Part shown: positions 40,601 to 46,399 of the stretch, one piece after another
Position numbering within the stretch: position 1 is the first letter of the stretch
Layout of the letters: the number at the start of each line of letters is the position of its first letter
Source: Rhipicephalus microplus
Lineage: Eukaryota > Arthropoda > Arachnida > Ixodida > Ixodidae
Reading direction: 5' to 3'
Assembly: GCF_043290135.1 (NCBI RefSeq)
Contig: NC_134700.1
Location: 243,793,088 to 243,857,087 of the forward strand
DNA length: 64,000 nucleotides
Notes under the pieces: generated by a model
The model's database searches: none
What the model was told of the DNA's origin: nothing
The model's input: the letters and a program-made list of their open reading frames with translations, nothing else
Made by a program: the position numbers and the translations under genes

Positions 40601-43600
40601 TAAGTTTGGCGTGGGAGTTTCGAAAGAGCCGCGCCGAACTAGCGTCGAACTTCGCAGAAAATGATATACTTAAAACACTACAGTAGTTTTTTTTTATAGA
40701 CTAGTTTAGTTTGTTATATCCATGTACCGGTCAAATTTACTTTGTTACAATGAGGTTTAAAATGGATGGTTCTCAATGGAGCTTTCAAGAGGAATTTAAT
40801 TTGCTTTGTTATATCCATTATTTCATTATATCTCATTACGGTATAACGAGGTGTGAGTGTACTGCTTTTGTTATTTCCTCTATGGGAGCAGCAAAATGTT
40901 TTTGCATAAAATCACTCCAGTACTTACAAGCTTTTCAGGGCCCCTGACATCAAAAGTTTTGTTTGCGACTTTTTTACTGTAGCTTGTTGCTTTGCATCTG
41001 GTAATGCTGAAATTACATTGTAAATAACCTAATGCATCATATAATTAATGTTAGCATTATTAATTCACAATGATCTTGCATCAGTTTGAAACGCCGGCTT
41101 GAGTATCATAAGAAACTAGCACCCCATAGCTGGGCAGCGCGTGAAACTACATGCGCTCAAGCTTCGGTAATGTGTGACGCTGAACGCACCGCTTTCAGAT
41201 AGGAGGATTCGCGACCGGTGAAAATTGAAACAATATAGGTGTTTCATAGGTACTTCGAGCGTGTCCTCCTCAAAAAAAAAGAAAAGCATTCGTGGCATAC
41301 GCAGCCAAGCCCACCTTGGGAGCAGCCCAACAACAGAGCGGCAGAGTTGACAAACTATGGTCCTTGCTGGGTGCCACTTGAGGTACCCTGCATGCTGCGC
41401 AATTGTTCTCCGAGGTCGACAATATTTGCTTGACCTCTGAAACGGCCAGAGGGGATCCCCTGTCCGTGTCAAACCACAGAAATCGGTCGATTGCACCTGA
41501 ATACTCGTACGAGCATGCACTATTTCTTTAAAACCAAATTACAATGTCTTACAAGCAACCGTCGTCACTAATAATCATTCAGGAGTGCCCCTGCTTGCAG
41601 GACTCAAATAACACAAGCATCTCGCATTTCCGAAACTGGTGTGAGGGGTCCTTTGATGAAACTAATTTTTCACGTGTTAAGAGCAGCAAATGTGCTAGTT
41701 GTGTCGATTTGTATACACACAGTGCTATCAACCACCGTGGGTTTAGACTGGTCATGTGTAATATTTGCATACCTGCCAAGTCTCTCGAATTGGCCGGGAG
41801 ACTCCCCCATTTTGACTGTTTTTTCCGGTTGTACAGTTGTCATGAAAATCTCCCAGAAATCGAAATTTCTGTGCCTGATCTGGCCACATTGACAAAAAAG
41901 CAGCTAAATCCACTCCATGCTTTTTGAACCTACCCCATTTTATTAAAAACGAGTTTAAGAGGCGTTCATGTAAATGTACAGTATAATCTCAGTGATGCGA
42001 AACTGCGGCAGATACGAATTCTTAAATTCCCCAGCCAAATTTTATTATGTTCATTCAGCCTCAATTCGAATGTTCCGAACACATTTCCTAATCACGGCGG
42101 GTGATACGAACTTAGGTAGAGAAACCGTCGAACGAAGTCTGAGAGCAGCATACTCAAAGCTTCATAAGTACGCGTGCGACCGGCGCTCTACAGTGCGTGT
42201 GATTGTCGTTGCCACAACCGCTGAGGACGAAATGGCGGTCGATCTTGACACGATCATGTGTGGCGACGACGTAACTGAGAGAACCCCGAAAGTGTGCGTT
42301 CAACCAGTCAAAGCAACGCTGCTTTCCGCAAACTCCGCGGACAAACTTGCGGCAGACGCTATCGTAGATGGCATAAAACGACTTCGTTCTGAAGGCGCGT
42401 GCGCAAGTTATCGTTTGCCGCAACTGCCGTGCACAAAACCGCGGTCACAACGACGCGATAGCGATCTACGAGCTCCGAGGGCACATAGCAGTAGGTTAAA
42501 GACAGTAAATACGTAAAAGATAAAAAGAAGTTACAGTTTTGCCGCAAGGGCGGAGCAATAAATGCGACAGCAACAACTTGGAATGTAACGCTGAGAACGG
42601 CAAGCAGATCGAAACGTGCAGGGCGCTGCTCACACAAATGACGCACGAAAACGATACAGGACGAGAGCAAACTAACAGCGTTTACCGCTCGTCACGTAAC
42701 GCGCTGTTTAAACAAAAACGATGCACGATACTTAATCACAGGTACAGATGAGTACAAACTAACTAGTGTCTCAGTTGTTATACCTCACTGTGTATGAAAA
42801 GCGCGCTGTTTTCGCAGAAGGGGCCTGTGCAGAGACCAAAGTGACCTTTGTGTGCCCGGAAACTAACGCTTTCGTTTCAATGAAAGCTGAAGGCACACGA
42901 TTCCCCCACCAAAGGATAAGCGCACGCGCACAGGCATCCATCCATGGGGCAAAGTACATGTGTGAGATGAGCATGCGATGGCGCATCCCGACGAGCTGGG
43001 CGCCGAGCGTGGGCGGCTTTTTTTCTTTCAGTGTTCATATATATAGATACGTATACAGATACGGTAAAGGACGGCGGCGGTGACGACAGCAAAAAAATAA
43101 ACAGTGTGGACTGTCCATATAATTGCTATCGCAATAAAAAGGGGCCAGATGCGTCTTGGCGTTCCTGTCAGAAGAATCTAGTCGTGAGCAAAGCTTTGAC
43201 CCGAGCTTTTGCGACAGCCAGCTGTGCTGTCCTATCCGTTCACATGTGTCCCTGGAAGACAAACGCGAGTTGTTTTGACCGAAATAGATTTTGCCAGTTG
43301 TGTTGATCCTTTGAGACTCTCAGCTTAGTGAAAAAAAAACTACCCTCATGTGTTCCGCCACTCCTAGCCACTATAAAACAGCAATGCTGATGTTGGCGCT
43401 GGTTATTGAAACCCTCCTCCCACCCCTTTTTGTTTTTCGCGATGTTTTTTTGTTTGTTTGTTCTTGGTCTTTTATAACGTAGCAGTAAACACATAAGTGT
43501 TTGCTGTTACATTATATAGATCTTAATACATAACACATTTGTAAATGTATTGAAGTGTCTTAGATTACAGTTGAATTGTAGTAGTATTTTGTATTGTATT

Positions 43601-44241
43601 GCAATACAGTTTCAAAATATCTGCCCAGCTTTGGGCCAAGGGAACAGGCTTATTTGATTTTGGACATAATAAAATACCAAGCTATGGCTGAGACAGGAAG
43701 TAAAGTCTTCTACATGTGGTGATGGAGTGTGCCTCAATAGTCACTGTACCAAAAGTCAAGCAGGCTCTCTGGATATGCATATCTTTTGCCTTCAACTTTT
43801 CACCTGAAGTGAATTAGGCACCTATATCTGTTCAGAAATGTATATGCAGTACACTGAAACCTCGTTGCAACGAAACTGGATATAACGAAATATTGGTTAT
43901 AACGAAATAAATGAAGATTATTATTGCAATATAGTGCTAAAATGAACTTTTATAACTAATTTTCGGACATAACTAACTTATTTTCGTGTAAGGTGCAAGT
44001 TTGTTATGATGAGGTTTGAGTGTATAGTTTACCTAGCTGTTCTGTTTTTCGAGTGCTTGCTTTGAATTTTAACCAAACTTAGATAATGGTTCAGTTACCA
44101 GACCTTTACAATGTGTCTTGTTGTTGTGTATGTGCAGAACCCACCATTAGAGAGGCAGCTGTCCAGGCATTTTCGCTACTGCCCGACCTTCATGGGAGCC
44201 CCTGGAAACAGTTCGTGGATGAATGGCAGCGGTCACCTTAA
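1003..44241 (+). CDS. ICE1: ICE1-like protein (little elongation complex subunit 1), C-terminal five exons
   Basis: Spliced gene with exons 1003-1672, 5316-5504, 14420-14569, 23585-23668 and 44138-44241. Every internal exon starts after AG and ends before GT (donors GTGAGT, GTGAGC, GTATAG, GTAAGG). The lengths sum to 1197 nt, one open frame of 398 codons plus TAA, and all four junctions are phase 1. The protein starts acidic and serine-rich, then becomes a leucine-rich helical domain. From memory of the family, the order of blocks matches the C-terminal domain of ICE1: a CALCRELKQ helix, an AVGAWPGLL block, an RLLG block, and a final [13 protein letters not shown] helix. In animals ICE1 scaffolds the little elongation complex with ELL and ICE2 at Pol II snRNA genes in the nucleus. 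The family call is by pattern only; exon structure is more certain than the name. The N-terminal part lies upstream of the window. The introns hold most of the mobile DNA described here. Confidence 0.6.
1673..2785. other. Intron sequence without recognised features
   Basis: AT-rich sequence between exon a and the first MITE. I see no open frame or repeat structure worth calling. Confidence 0.3.
2786..3050. mobile_element. MITE with ~60-bp terminal inverted repeats
   Basis: Positions 2786-2846 and 2990-3050 are inverted copies of each other. They share a perfect core that reads GGTGTCTTTTTGTCCCACAA on the left and its complement on the right. Total length is 265 bp. A diverged partial relative occurs at about 50135-50270. 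No coding capacity and no clear target-site duplication. Confidence 0.6.
3307..3474. mobile_element. Tigger/pogo-type MITE (168 bp)
   Basis: The ends are CAGTCGAACCTTTTTATAAG and, inverted, AAAGGGGTTTAACTG, followed by TA. The same family recurs at 34060-34230 with intact TA on both sides, and as fragments near 23740-23822 and 25930-25983. CAGT ends with TA duplication fit the pogo branch of Tc1/mariner. Confidence 0.6.
3590..3965 (-). mobile_element. tRNA-headed SINE
   Basis: Read on the - strand from about 3962, the head has an A-box-like GCTCAATGGTAAGAGCATC and about 45 bp later a decayed B box (ACTCGGTCCC). This is the spacing of a Pol III promoter in a tRNA-derived SINE. The body continues to about 3590 and contains a CTTCCTTCCTTC run. 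The B box is mutated, so it is probably silent. Confidence 0.45.
4220..5023. mobile_element. hAT-type MITE (804 bp)
   Basis: The ends are TAGAGGTGTGTGAAC and inverted TTCACACAATCCTA. Flanks ATTGTTAG (4212-4219) and ATTATTAA (5024-5031) match at 6 of 8 bases, consistent with an aged 8-bp hAT target-site duplication. The interior is AT-rich without coding frames. It is the same end family as 36255-37404. Confidence 0.55.
5316..5504 (+). CDS. ICE1: ICE1-like gene, exon b
   Basis: This 189-nt exon adds 63 codons and keeps phase 1. The acceptor is CGCAG at 5311-5315 and the donor is ACAG|GTGAGC at 5505. The leftover g of exon a plus GA gives Gly, followed by [11 protein letters not shown]. It encodes two amphipathic helices and ends in an acidic stretch before [10 protein letters not shown]. 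Confidence 0.65.
6298..9064. mobile_element. Inverted-repeat element enclosing a Tigger-like copy
   Basis: ATAAGGGGGCAGACTGGT at the left and ACCAGTTTGCCCCCTTAA at the right are inverted repeats with few mismatches. Once the 1.9-kb insertion at 7013-8925 is removed, about 0.85 kb remains, a MITE-like size. No coding frame of its own was seen. Confidence 0.4.
7013..8925 (-). mobile_element. Internally deleted Tigger-like element, copy 1
   Basis: It is bounded by CAGTCGAGCC and GGGCTCGACTG, preceded by TA; the right TA has become CA. It matches copy 2 (37531-39449) along its whole length. On the - strand it encodes the C-terminal part of a Tigger-like transposase in broken frames: [20 protein letters not shown] near 7540, then an acidic tail with [13 protein letters not shown] near 7300. 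The N-terminal DNA-binding and most DDE coding are absent. It includes a run of G at 8558-8575. Confidence 0.55.
9270..9557 (-). pseudogene. Tigger-like transposase C-terminal fragment
   Basis: A 95-codon frame is rich in Asp and Glu ([20 protein letters not shown], then TDNEIIREV). Acidic tails with a TD-E-I-V motif close Tigger/pogo transposases (family knowledge). No DDE domain adjoins it, so it is a fragment. Confidence 0.35.
10634..11512. mobile_element. MITE, possibly Harbinger-like
   Basis: TTAAAAGGACACTAAAG at the left and CTTTGGTGTTCCCGTAA at the right are inverted repeats flanked by TTA/TAA. The interior is non-coding and AT-rich. The end pattern, two G's then a spaced ACACTAAAG, recalls the element at 48980-49691. 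The edges are approximate. Confidence 0.35.
11869..12046 (+). other. Unexplained short open frame with a splice-donor-like end
   Basis: An ATG-led open frame ([18 protein letters not shown]...) runs 59 codons up to GCGG|GTGAGC, a good donor match. It lies in intron b-c of the ICE1-like gene. Inserting it between exons b and c meets a stop at once and breaks the frame, so it is not a cassette exon of that gene. It may be a first exon of something else or chance. Confidence 0.15.
12398..12420 (+). repeat. Solo hAT-MITE left end
   Basis: TAGAGGTGTGCGAATATTGA matches the ends of the 8-bp-TSD elements in this window. No matching right end was found downstream, so this is likely a truncated copy. 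Confidence 0.35.
12897..13220. mobile_element. TA-flanked MITE (324 bp) with an internal 20-bp tandem repeat
   Basis: Perfect ends GGGAGGTTTAGAATA and TATTCTAAACCTCCC are flanked by TA on both sides (12895-12896 and 13221-13222). The GC-rich interior contains two tandem copies of a 20-bp CCGCGAACGCGAACGGTGGG-type unit at about 13109-13148. It has no coding frame. TA duplication suggests Tc1/mariner-type mobilisation. Confidence 0.65.
13222..14419. other. Intron sequence, unassigned
   Basis: Short overlapping open frames at 13238-13671 lack motifs and conflict between strands. A fragment ending GTCAGTTGGACTGTATTCG at 13862-13880 resembles a Tigger-type MITE end. Nothing else is supportable. 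Confidence 0.25.
14420..14569 (+). CDS. ICE1: ICE1-like gene, exon c
   Basis: This 150-nt exon follows a strong acceptor, CCCTTTTACAG. It encodes Ala-Asp-Cys then [13 protein letters not shown], and ends FLRLL before donor TTAG|GTATAG. The ELLSRW...KWLL...RLLG spacing resembles the ICE1 C-terminal domain, where an LRLIGRLGQLG segment occurs (family knowledge, from memory). Phase 1 is kept on both sides. Confidence 0.65.
15240..15530 (+). pseudogene. LINE reverse-transcriptase tail and 3' UTR
   Basis: The broken frame holds [20 protein letters not shown] followed by [15 protein letters not shown], the aromatic-WN pattern that closes CR1/L2/Jockey-type LINE ORF2 proteins (family knowledge). 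The following ACCTCTTATGTAATACTCCC and GGGTCTTTAAGG resemble LINE 3' UTR sequence I associate with ticks. The rest of ORF2 is missing. Confidence 0.4.
16170..16585 (-). pseudogene. Possible THAP-like zinc-finger remnant, two diverged units
   Basis: Two ~130-bp units (about 16170-16300 and 16440-16585) are direct repeats of each other at roughly 70-75% identity by eye. On the - strand the first encodes [18 protein letters not shown], a C-x4-C start like the THAP domain of P-element-type transposases. The second encodes a similar but shifted HHCAV-like segment. A downstream RRQW-like motif near 16120 could be the next THAP block. Frames are broken. It could also be chance within a repeat. Confidence 0.25.
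18244..18863 (-). pseudogene. LINE ORF2 C-terminus and 3' UTR, interrupted by a SINE
   Basis: The - strand encodes [20 protein letters not shown] then HVLCDLPHY, the Cys/His finger (CxxC...H...C) near the end of I/R1/Jockey-type LINE ORF2 proteins, followed by DDQPLSE and [13 protein letters not shown]. The 3' UTR (about 18373-18244) contains AGTAGCAAACCAG and GGTTAACCTCCC, which I recognise from tick LINEs. The frame and UTR are split by the SINE at 18374-18531. Confidence 0.55.
18374..18531 (+). mobile_element. 5'-truncated SINE with (TCAA)n tail
   Basis: This 158-bp copy starts at GATGGAGGCGGAAATG, lacks the tRNA-like head, and contains GGTGGTTTAGGGACGTTAAA before ATATCAATCAA. It is flanked by ATGGTTAA direct repeats (18366-18373, 18532-18539), a target-site duplication. 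It sits inside the LINE tail on the opposite strand, so it arrived later. The second copy is at 52838-52985. Confidence 0.65.
19381..19845 (+). pseudogene. Ty3/gypsy pol remnant (RNase H)
   Basis: Broken frames show [13 protein letters not shown] (the D-A-S of the RNase H start), [20 protein letters not shown] (the TDHKPL motif), and [19 protein letters not shown]. These lie in the correct order and spacing for RNase H of a gypsy-type polyprotein. An in-frame TGA after NKVC and frame changes show it is dead. No LTRs or other pol domains are adjacent. Confidence 0.6.
20409..21250 (+). pseudogene. Second LINE ORF2 C-terminus with 3' tail
   Basis: Frames encode [20 protein letters not shown] then [20 protein letters not shown], the RLR-GHT-TH...CxxC...H...C signature at the end of Jockey/I-type ORF2. 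It continues as [20 protein letters not shown] to VSRPLDARV and stops near 20998. The 3' UTR runs to a CATCATCAT tail near 21245. A TGA near 20761 breaks the frame. Confidence 0.55.
21455..22448 (-). mobile_element. hAT-like element with transposase remnants
   Basis: The inverted ends are GCCTGCCAAC and GTTGGCAGGT followed by TAT. The - strand holds coding remnants of a BED-type-finger transposase (next entry). A left end of the same family recurs at 41768 (CATACCTGCCAAGTCTC). The span is about 1 kb, shorter than an intact element, so it is internally deleted or decayed. Confidence 0.5.
21533..22083 (-). pseudogene. hAT-type transposase remnant
   Basis: Pieces in two frames include [20 protein letters not shown], a BED-like C...H segment; [17 protein letters not shown]; and [19 protein letters not shown] followed by [13 protein letters not shown]. 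The [12 protein letters not shown] and GRTKTTAIV patterns belong to a hAT-related transposase family common in animals (family knowledge). Two overlapping frames show at least one frameshift. The catalytic C-terminus is absent. Confidence 0.5.
22450..23584. other. Intron sequence, unassigned
   Basis: No coding or repeat structure was recognised except a LINE-like GCCTCTGGGCCTTTAGGG near 23502, just before exon d. Confidence 0.25.
23585..23668 (+). CDS. ICE1: ICE1-like gene, exon d
   Basis: This short 84-nt exon has acceptor GGTTTTGCAG and donor CAAG|GTAAGG. It encodes 28 codons ([20 protein letters not shown]...), one helical segment. A fragment of a Tigger-type MITE follows about 70 bp downstream in the intron, so the exon edge sits close to mobile DNA. 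Confidence 0.6.
24398..25300. mobile_element. TA-flanked DNA element (903 bp)
   Basis: Ends CCGTATTTACTCGCGTAATC and, inverted, GATTATGCGAGTAGATACGG are flanked by TA (24396-24397, 25301-25302). CTCGCAC/GTGCGAT blocks lie just inside both ends. No coding frame was recognised. It probably belongs to a Tc1/mariner-type family. Confidence 0.6.
26170..26568 (+). other. Unrecognised 132-codon open frame with a signal-peptide-like start
   Basis: It begins [20 protein letters not shown] followed by SCRRE, a short basic-poor start with a hydrophobic core and small residues, like a secretory signal. The rest has no motif I know. It follows a poly-A run (26108-26124) and lies among repeats in the ICE1-like intron, so chance is quite possible. 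Confidence 0.15.
26800..27560 (-). repeat. Possible LTR or leader remnant beside gag remnant
   Basis: This GC-rich block borders the gag remnant on its 3' side (- strand orientation). It has an (ATG)n tract near 27302 and no coding frame I recognise. Its place suggests LTR or internal sequence of the same dead element, but no second copy exists in the window to prove it. Confidence 0.2.
27560..28500 (-). pseudogene. Ty3/gypsy gag remnant (element 3)
   Basis: On the - strand, [19 protein letters not shown] (coiled-coil-like) is followed by [20 protein letters not shown] and [16 protein letters not shown], then [20 protein letters not shown], the capsid-like region of tick gypsy gags (family knowledge). 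Near 27610 an intact CCHC knuckle reads [14 protein letters not shown]. Several frameshifts and stops occur, and no protease or pol follows. Element 1 inserted near its 5' side. Confidence 0.6.
28586..28739 (+). repeat. 5' LTR of gypsy element 1
   Basis: 154 bp, TGATGC...GCGACA, with a partner at 33895-34048. It is an unusually short LTR. I could not match the sequence after it (TTTTCTGGTGGAAGT) to a known tRNA primer with confidence. Confidence 0.92.
28769..30137 (+). pseudogene. gag of gypsy element 1, broken
   Basis: It starts at ATG 28769, 30 bp after the LTR. Residues about 70-140 carry the retrotransposon gag signature ([20 protein letters not shown], then [18 protein letters not shown]). 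A frameshift near 29310-29340 moves the frame, and in-frame stops follow at 29562, 29601 and 29841. A CCHC zinc knuckle, [14 protein letters not shown], is encoded at about 29870-29911. The C-terminal part is Arg/Pro/Ser rich. Confidence 0.8.
30242..30730 (+). pseudogene. Protease of gypsy element 1
   Basis: A retropepsin domain has the active-site motif [12 protein letters not shown] at about 30302-30340 and the flap/ILG-like block DLILGQNFL near 30510. The frame ends with TAA at 30728. A linker and RT follow in the same frame from 30920. Confidence 0.8.
30920..31919 (+). pseudogene. Reverse transcriptase of gypsy element 1, broken
   Basis: RT begins with [20 protein letters not shown] and [14 protein letters not shown] frameshift falls in the lysine-rich stretch near 31255. 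RT resumes with [15 protein letters not shown] (catalytic D), then [15 protein letters not shown] and the YLDD box at 31575-31586. TGA stops at 31746 and 31917 interrupt the connection to RNase H. Confidence 0.88.
31920..33752 (+). pseudogene. RNase H and integrase of gypsy element 1
   Basis: One frame runs from 31920 to 33752 with a single TAA at 32397. RNase H shows [15 protein letters not shown], the [12 protein letters not shown] box and [11 protein letters not shown]. Integrase shows the H-H-C-C zinc region ([12 protein letters not shown]...CRDCQRRK), then [14 protein letters not shown] and [11 protein letters not shown] as the D, D and E blocks. A 45-bp tandem duplication lies between the first two (see repeat entry). 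The C-terminus ends [15 protein letters not shown]; no chromodomain. Confidence 0.88.
32973..33062 (+). repeat. 45-bp tandem duplication in the integrase core
   Basis: Units 32973-33017 and 33018-33062 are identical except one base (GAC versus GTC). They encode [15 protein letters not shown] twice and keep the frame. The insert adds 15 residues between the first and second catalytic aspartates. Confidence 0.95.
33895..34048 (+). repeat. 3' LTR of gypsy element 1
   Basis: 154 bp, TGACGC...GCGACA, directly after a purine-rich tract. Four transitions separate it from the 5' LTR. Confidence 0.92.
34060..34230. mobile_element. Tigger/pogo-type MITE (171 bp)
   Basis: CAGTTGAACCCCTTTATAAG and inverted AAAGGGGTTAAACTG, with TA at 34058-34059 and 34231-34232. 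It starts 11 bp after the gypsy element 1 3' LTR. Same family as 3307-3474. Confidence 0.7.
34831..35313 (+). mobile_element. Short Helentron-like (HINE-type) element
   Basis: It begins TTAGGGGTGAAGCTCC and ends CTCCGGAGCTTCGCCCACTC then ATCATCATTCAC. The GAAGCTCC/GGAGCTTC pair forms subterminal inverted repeats. Three tandem 60-bp units follow the 5' end (34868-35047). The body to about 35230 and the 3' end match the longer copy at 57899-59322 in the opposite orientation. Its middle is deleted. Assignment to Helentrons rests on end structure, internal tandem repeats and the coding content of the long copy; it is inference. Confidence 0.5.
34868..35047 (+). repeat. Three 60-bp tandem repeats
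   Basis: Units begin with CCTGTATGTAGCCACCTCT and end with ACTAGATGGCGGTACCGTCC-like sequence. Units one and two are nearly identical, and the third differs at several bases. The same array lies reversed at about 59100-59285. Confidence 0.85.
36255..37404. mobile_element. hAT MITE with 8-bp target-site duplication
   Basis: Ends TAGGCTTGTGCGAATA and inverted TATTCGCACTAGCCTA differ at one position. GTTTCTCG flanks it exactly on both sides (36247-36254, 37405-37412), diagnostic of hAT. It sits inside the Tigger transposase gene and itself contains a Harbinger-like MITE. Confidence 0.85.
36607..37153. mobile_element. Harbinger-like MITE (547 bp) inside the hAT MITE
   Basis: AAGGGGCCCTGCAACA and inverted TGTTGCAAGGCCCCTT are flanked by TTA (36604-36606, 37154-37156). 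A 3-bp TTA duplication fits PIF/Harbinger. No coding capacity. Confidence 0.7.
37531..39449 (-). mobile_element. Internally deleted Tigger-like element, copy 2
   Basis: 1919 bp, CAGTTGAGCC to GGGCTCGACTG, with TA on both sides (37529-37530, 39450-39451). It matches copy 1 at 7013-8925. On the - strand it keeps [20 protein letters not shown] and [10 protein letters not shown], the C-terminal transposase region. It interrupts the host Tigger just after the DNCSAH block. Confidence 0.8.
41768..41930. repeat. Left end of the ACCTGCCAA hAT-like family
   Basis: CATACCTGCCAAGTCTC and GGGAGACTCCCCCATTTTGA match the inverted right end of the 21455-22448 element. No partner end was found. Confidence 0.4.
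41974..42516 (+). other. Unrecognised 180-codon open frame beginning at a Tigger-like end
   Basis: The frame opens within TACAGTATAATCTCAGTGATGC, which looks like a pogo-type terminus. The protein has an [20 protein letters not shown] stretch and a basic C-terminus, with no motif I know. It is the longest open frame here not tied to a known family. It may be element interior read by chance. Confidence 0.2.
43852..44022. mobile_element. Tigger-derived MITE (171 bp)
   Basis: CACTGAAACCTCGTTGCAAC and inverted GATGAGGTTTGAGTG, with TA on both sides. The ends match those of the Tigger at 35503-40859, which may be the source family. It ends 115 bp before the last ICE1-like exon. Confidence 0.7.
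44138..44241 (+). CDS. ICE1: ICE1-like gene, last exon with stop codon
   Basis: The acceptor is TGTTGTGTATGTGCAG. The exon completes the frame with [18 protein letters not shown] and ends DEWQRSP then TAA at 44239-44241. It lies only about 115 bp after a TA-flanked MITE (43852-44022). The preceding intron is 20.5 kb and holds a gypsy element and a four-deep transposon nest. Confidence 0.65.
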
Positions 44242-44344
44242 AGTTTGCAAGTGAGGCAAACTAGTGTTTGTTGCAGTTTGTAAGTAATGCCAACCAGGTG
44301 ATTGGCAGCCATTGCTGTGTCTTGACATGCAAGGAGGTAGAACA

Positions 44345-44350
44345 AATAAA
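44345..44350 (+). terminator. Polyadenylation signal of the ICE1-like gene
   Basis: AATAAA lies 104 bp after the stop codon on the same strand, in a modest AT-rich 3' UTR. It is the first canonical signal downstream of the stop and fits a short 3' UTR. Confidence 0.5.
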
Positions 44351-44629
44351 GTATGAAAGTTTGTGTGCTTTGTTAATAAGTGACCCCACTATAATTAAGG
44401 TGTGACCTCATGTATGCATTGCAGCACATTACTGTGGACTTAACGCTGCACTCTATCCCTATGGAGAAAGGGGGTGTGCAGCATTGTGTAGCCACTCACC
44501 CTCTCCCATCATAGGGAGACTGTGTGTTCCTGAGTGTACACACCACGCACTGCAAGGTGTACGTGTAGTCAGGCCTTTAGAGTGTACTAGAATACGAAAA
44601 GAAGGAAGCTATTTTGCCCGGAAAGGGAA

Positions 44630-46008
44630 GCAGGGGTGCAACAGCTGTGCCAATTGTGCCAATTTGATATAATTTCAGGTTGTTGTGCCGAGCTGCGCCA
44701 AAACCGTTAAATTTGCTGAAATTGCACCAAAACGCCCAGGCAGCCTAAAAAATATTCTCAGGTGCACTAATTTCTGCGAGAAATGCAGGCCGCGTCGGCT
44801 ACCTGCAGTTTGCGCCATCCGTCAAGGTACACAGACTCCAGCTATAGTGCCTAAAGTGCTGCGTGCCTGTTGGTTCGTTTACCGCAGCGGATGCCTATCG
44901 TTGGGACAACAGAACTTCAAGACAAAAATGCATTGCTGTAGCCACCAACGCGTCGCAGCAATTGTAAATTTTATAGCCTGAAAACGCGGCTATGGCTTGT
45001 TAGGAACTAAAGCTGGAAGTGTATGCAGTGTTTTTCTCGCATGAACGAGCTCGACATGCTGTGAATGCTGGTGTTACTAGTGACCACGTCGATTGCCGTA
45101 GCAGTGGCATTGTTTTGGTTATGGTCCTGGCGATAGATATCCGGGACCGTCGCAGGGCCAACGGGCATGCGCTGCTGCTATTTTGCCTGGTCAAACGTGC
45201 TTTTCAAGGGAATTGAAGTGGCACCTCACCCCCCTTGGTGAAAGAATAAAAAAGGTGAGAAGGGGGGGGGGGGGGCAGATAGCAGTTGGACATTTTCTCG
45301 GCTTTGGTTCTAACCCATGCAGAAAATGCTGCTTAAGCCACTTTCGCCGCATCACACCGGTGCCCATCTAAAAGGGTATTGAGATTTAGAAGGGGCTATT
45401 AGTGCTATTCACAGGACACTGGACATTTTGCTAGGTTACTCATGAGTTTGTACGCCGCATAATTCTGAGTACCTGTAAAATAACTGATGTCTAAATAAGC
45501 TACTGACAATCATATGGAACAGTGCACGGCATTTCTGCTTCCCTTAAAAAAAAAAAAAAATTATGCGTCGTTTCTTTTTTTTTGCCACCCCTACTTCTCA
45601 GTTTTACGAATCTCCCAAATTTCAAGGTTGCGAGCTTGGCAGATTTATATTTAAATTCTCAGAGTCTGTCAAATGATTTGACAGGCACAGCAAATGCTAG
45701 TAATAACTTCATCACTGTTTGCTCAGTGGGGTGGGTTCAAATACTACTTTCATTGAAATAGCAGTGCTCATGTTCACATTGCACGATTTAGGTGATGTTG
45801 AATGGTTTATACATATTTTTTTCGAAATGTAAGCCTTCTTATTTTTACTGCTCCAAATTTGGTATTTCATGATAAAGAAAGTATGATTTTCTTGATACAT
45901 GAATTAAAAGAATAAGCCTGCTCCAAGTTACAATTTTAGTGCTTCAAAAATAATATTTTGCTGCTGCAAAAACTGCTCCAAATTGTATTTTGGCTGTTGC
46001 ACCCACGG
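44630..46008. mobile_element. Possible hAT-like element (GGTGCAAC ends)
   Basis: CAGGGGTGCAACAGC at the left and GCTGTTGCACCCACG at the right are inverted repeats, and CAGGGGTG-type ends are usual in hAT elements. I could not establish a clean 8-bp duplication. The interior has a G run at 45261 and no recognised gene. Confidence 0.35.
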
Positions 46009-46399
46009 GGAAGTCAAAACCCCAAGATTCTAGACCACATCATGGCGTTCAAGAACACACGCATCCACAACAACTCACCTAATAGATGAACGTTCATTCC
46101 TAGGTGTGCATTTTTTCATAGGCTAAATTCATGAACACCCACCAACTCGCTCATCTTACAATCTTTATGAGGATTTCAGAAGTGCGCTACTGCACTTGCT
46201 GCAGTACACCCACTTGTATGGGCATATGTGCCAATGTACACTATCTTCAATGCCAGAGTGTTCGGTCATGATTGACCAGCTTGCTGCTTTTGCCAATGCC
46301 CTTTGGACATCCTCTCATGGCTAATGCAGATCCTCATCACACCAAAGCTGTTCATTTTTTTTCTAGCTCGCATAGTCCCCATGGCTTGCCTATTGACTA

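Larger units (their letters stand above)
35503..40859 (-). mobile_element. Tigger-type element carrying nested insertions
   Basis: The right end, read inverted, is CACTCACACCTCGTTATACC, followed by TA at 40860; a decayed left end (CTCATACCTCATTGTAACG) begins near 35503. Removing the insertions at 36255-37404 (plus 8-bp TSD) and 37531-39449 (plus TA) leaves 2278 bp, close to the usual ~2.4 kb of Tigger elements. Transposase pieces on the - strand continue across both insertions in order. Confidence 0.75.
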
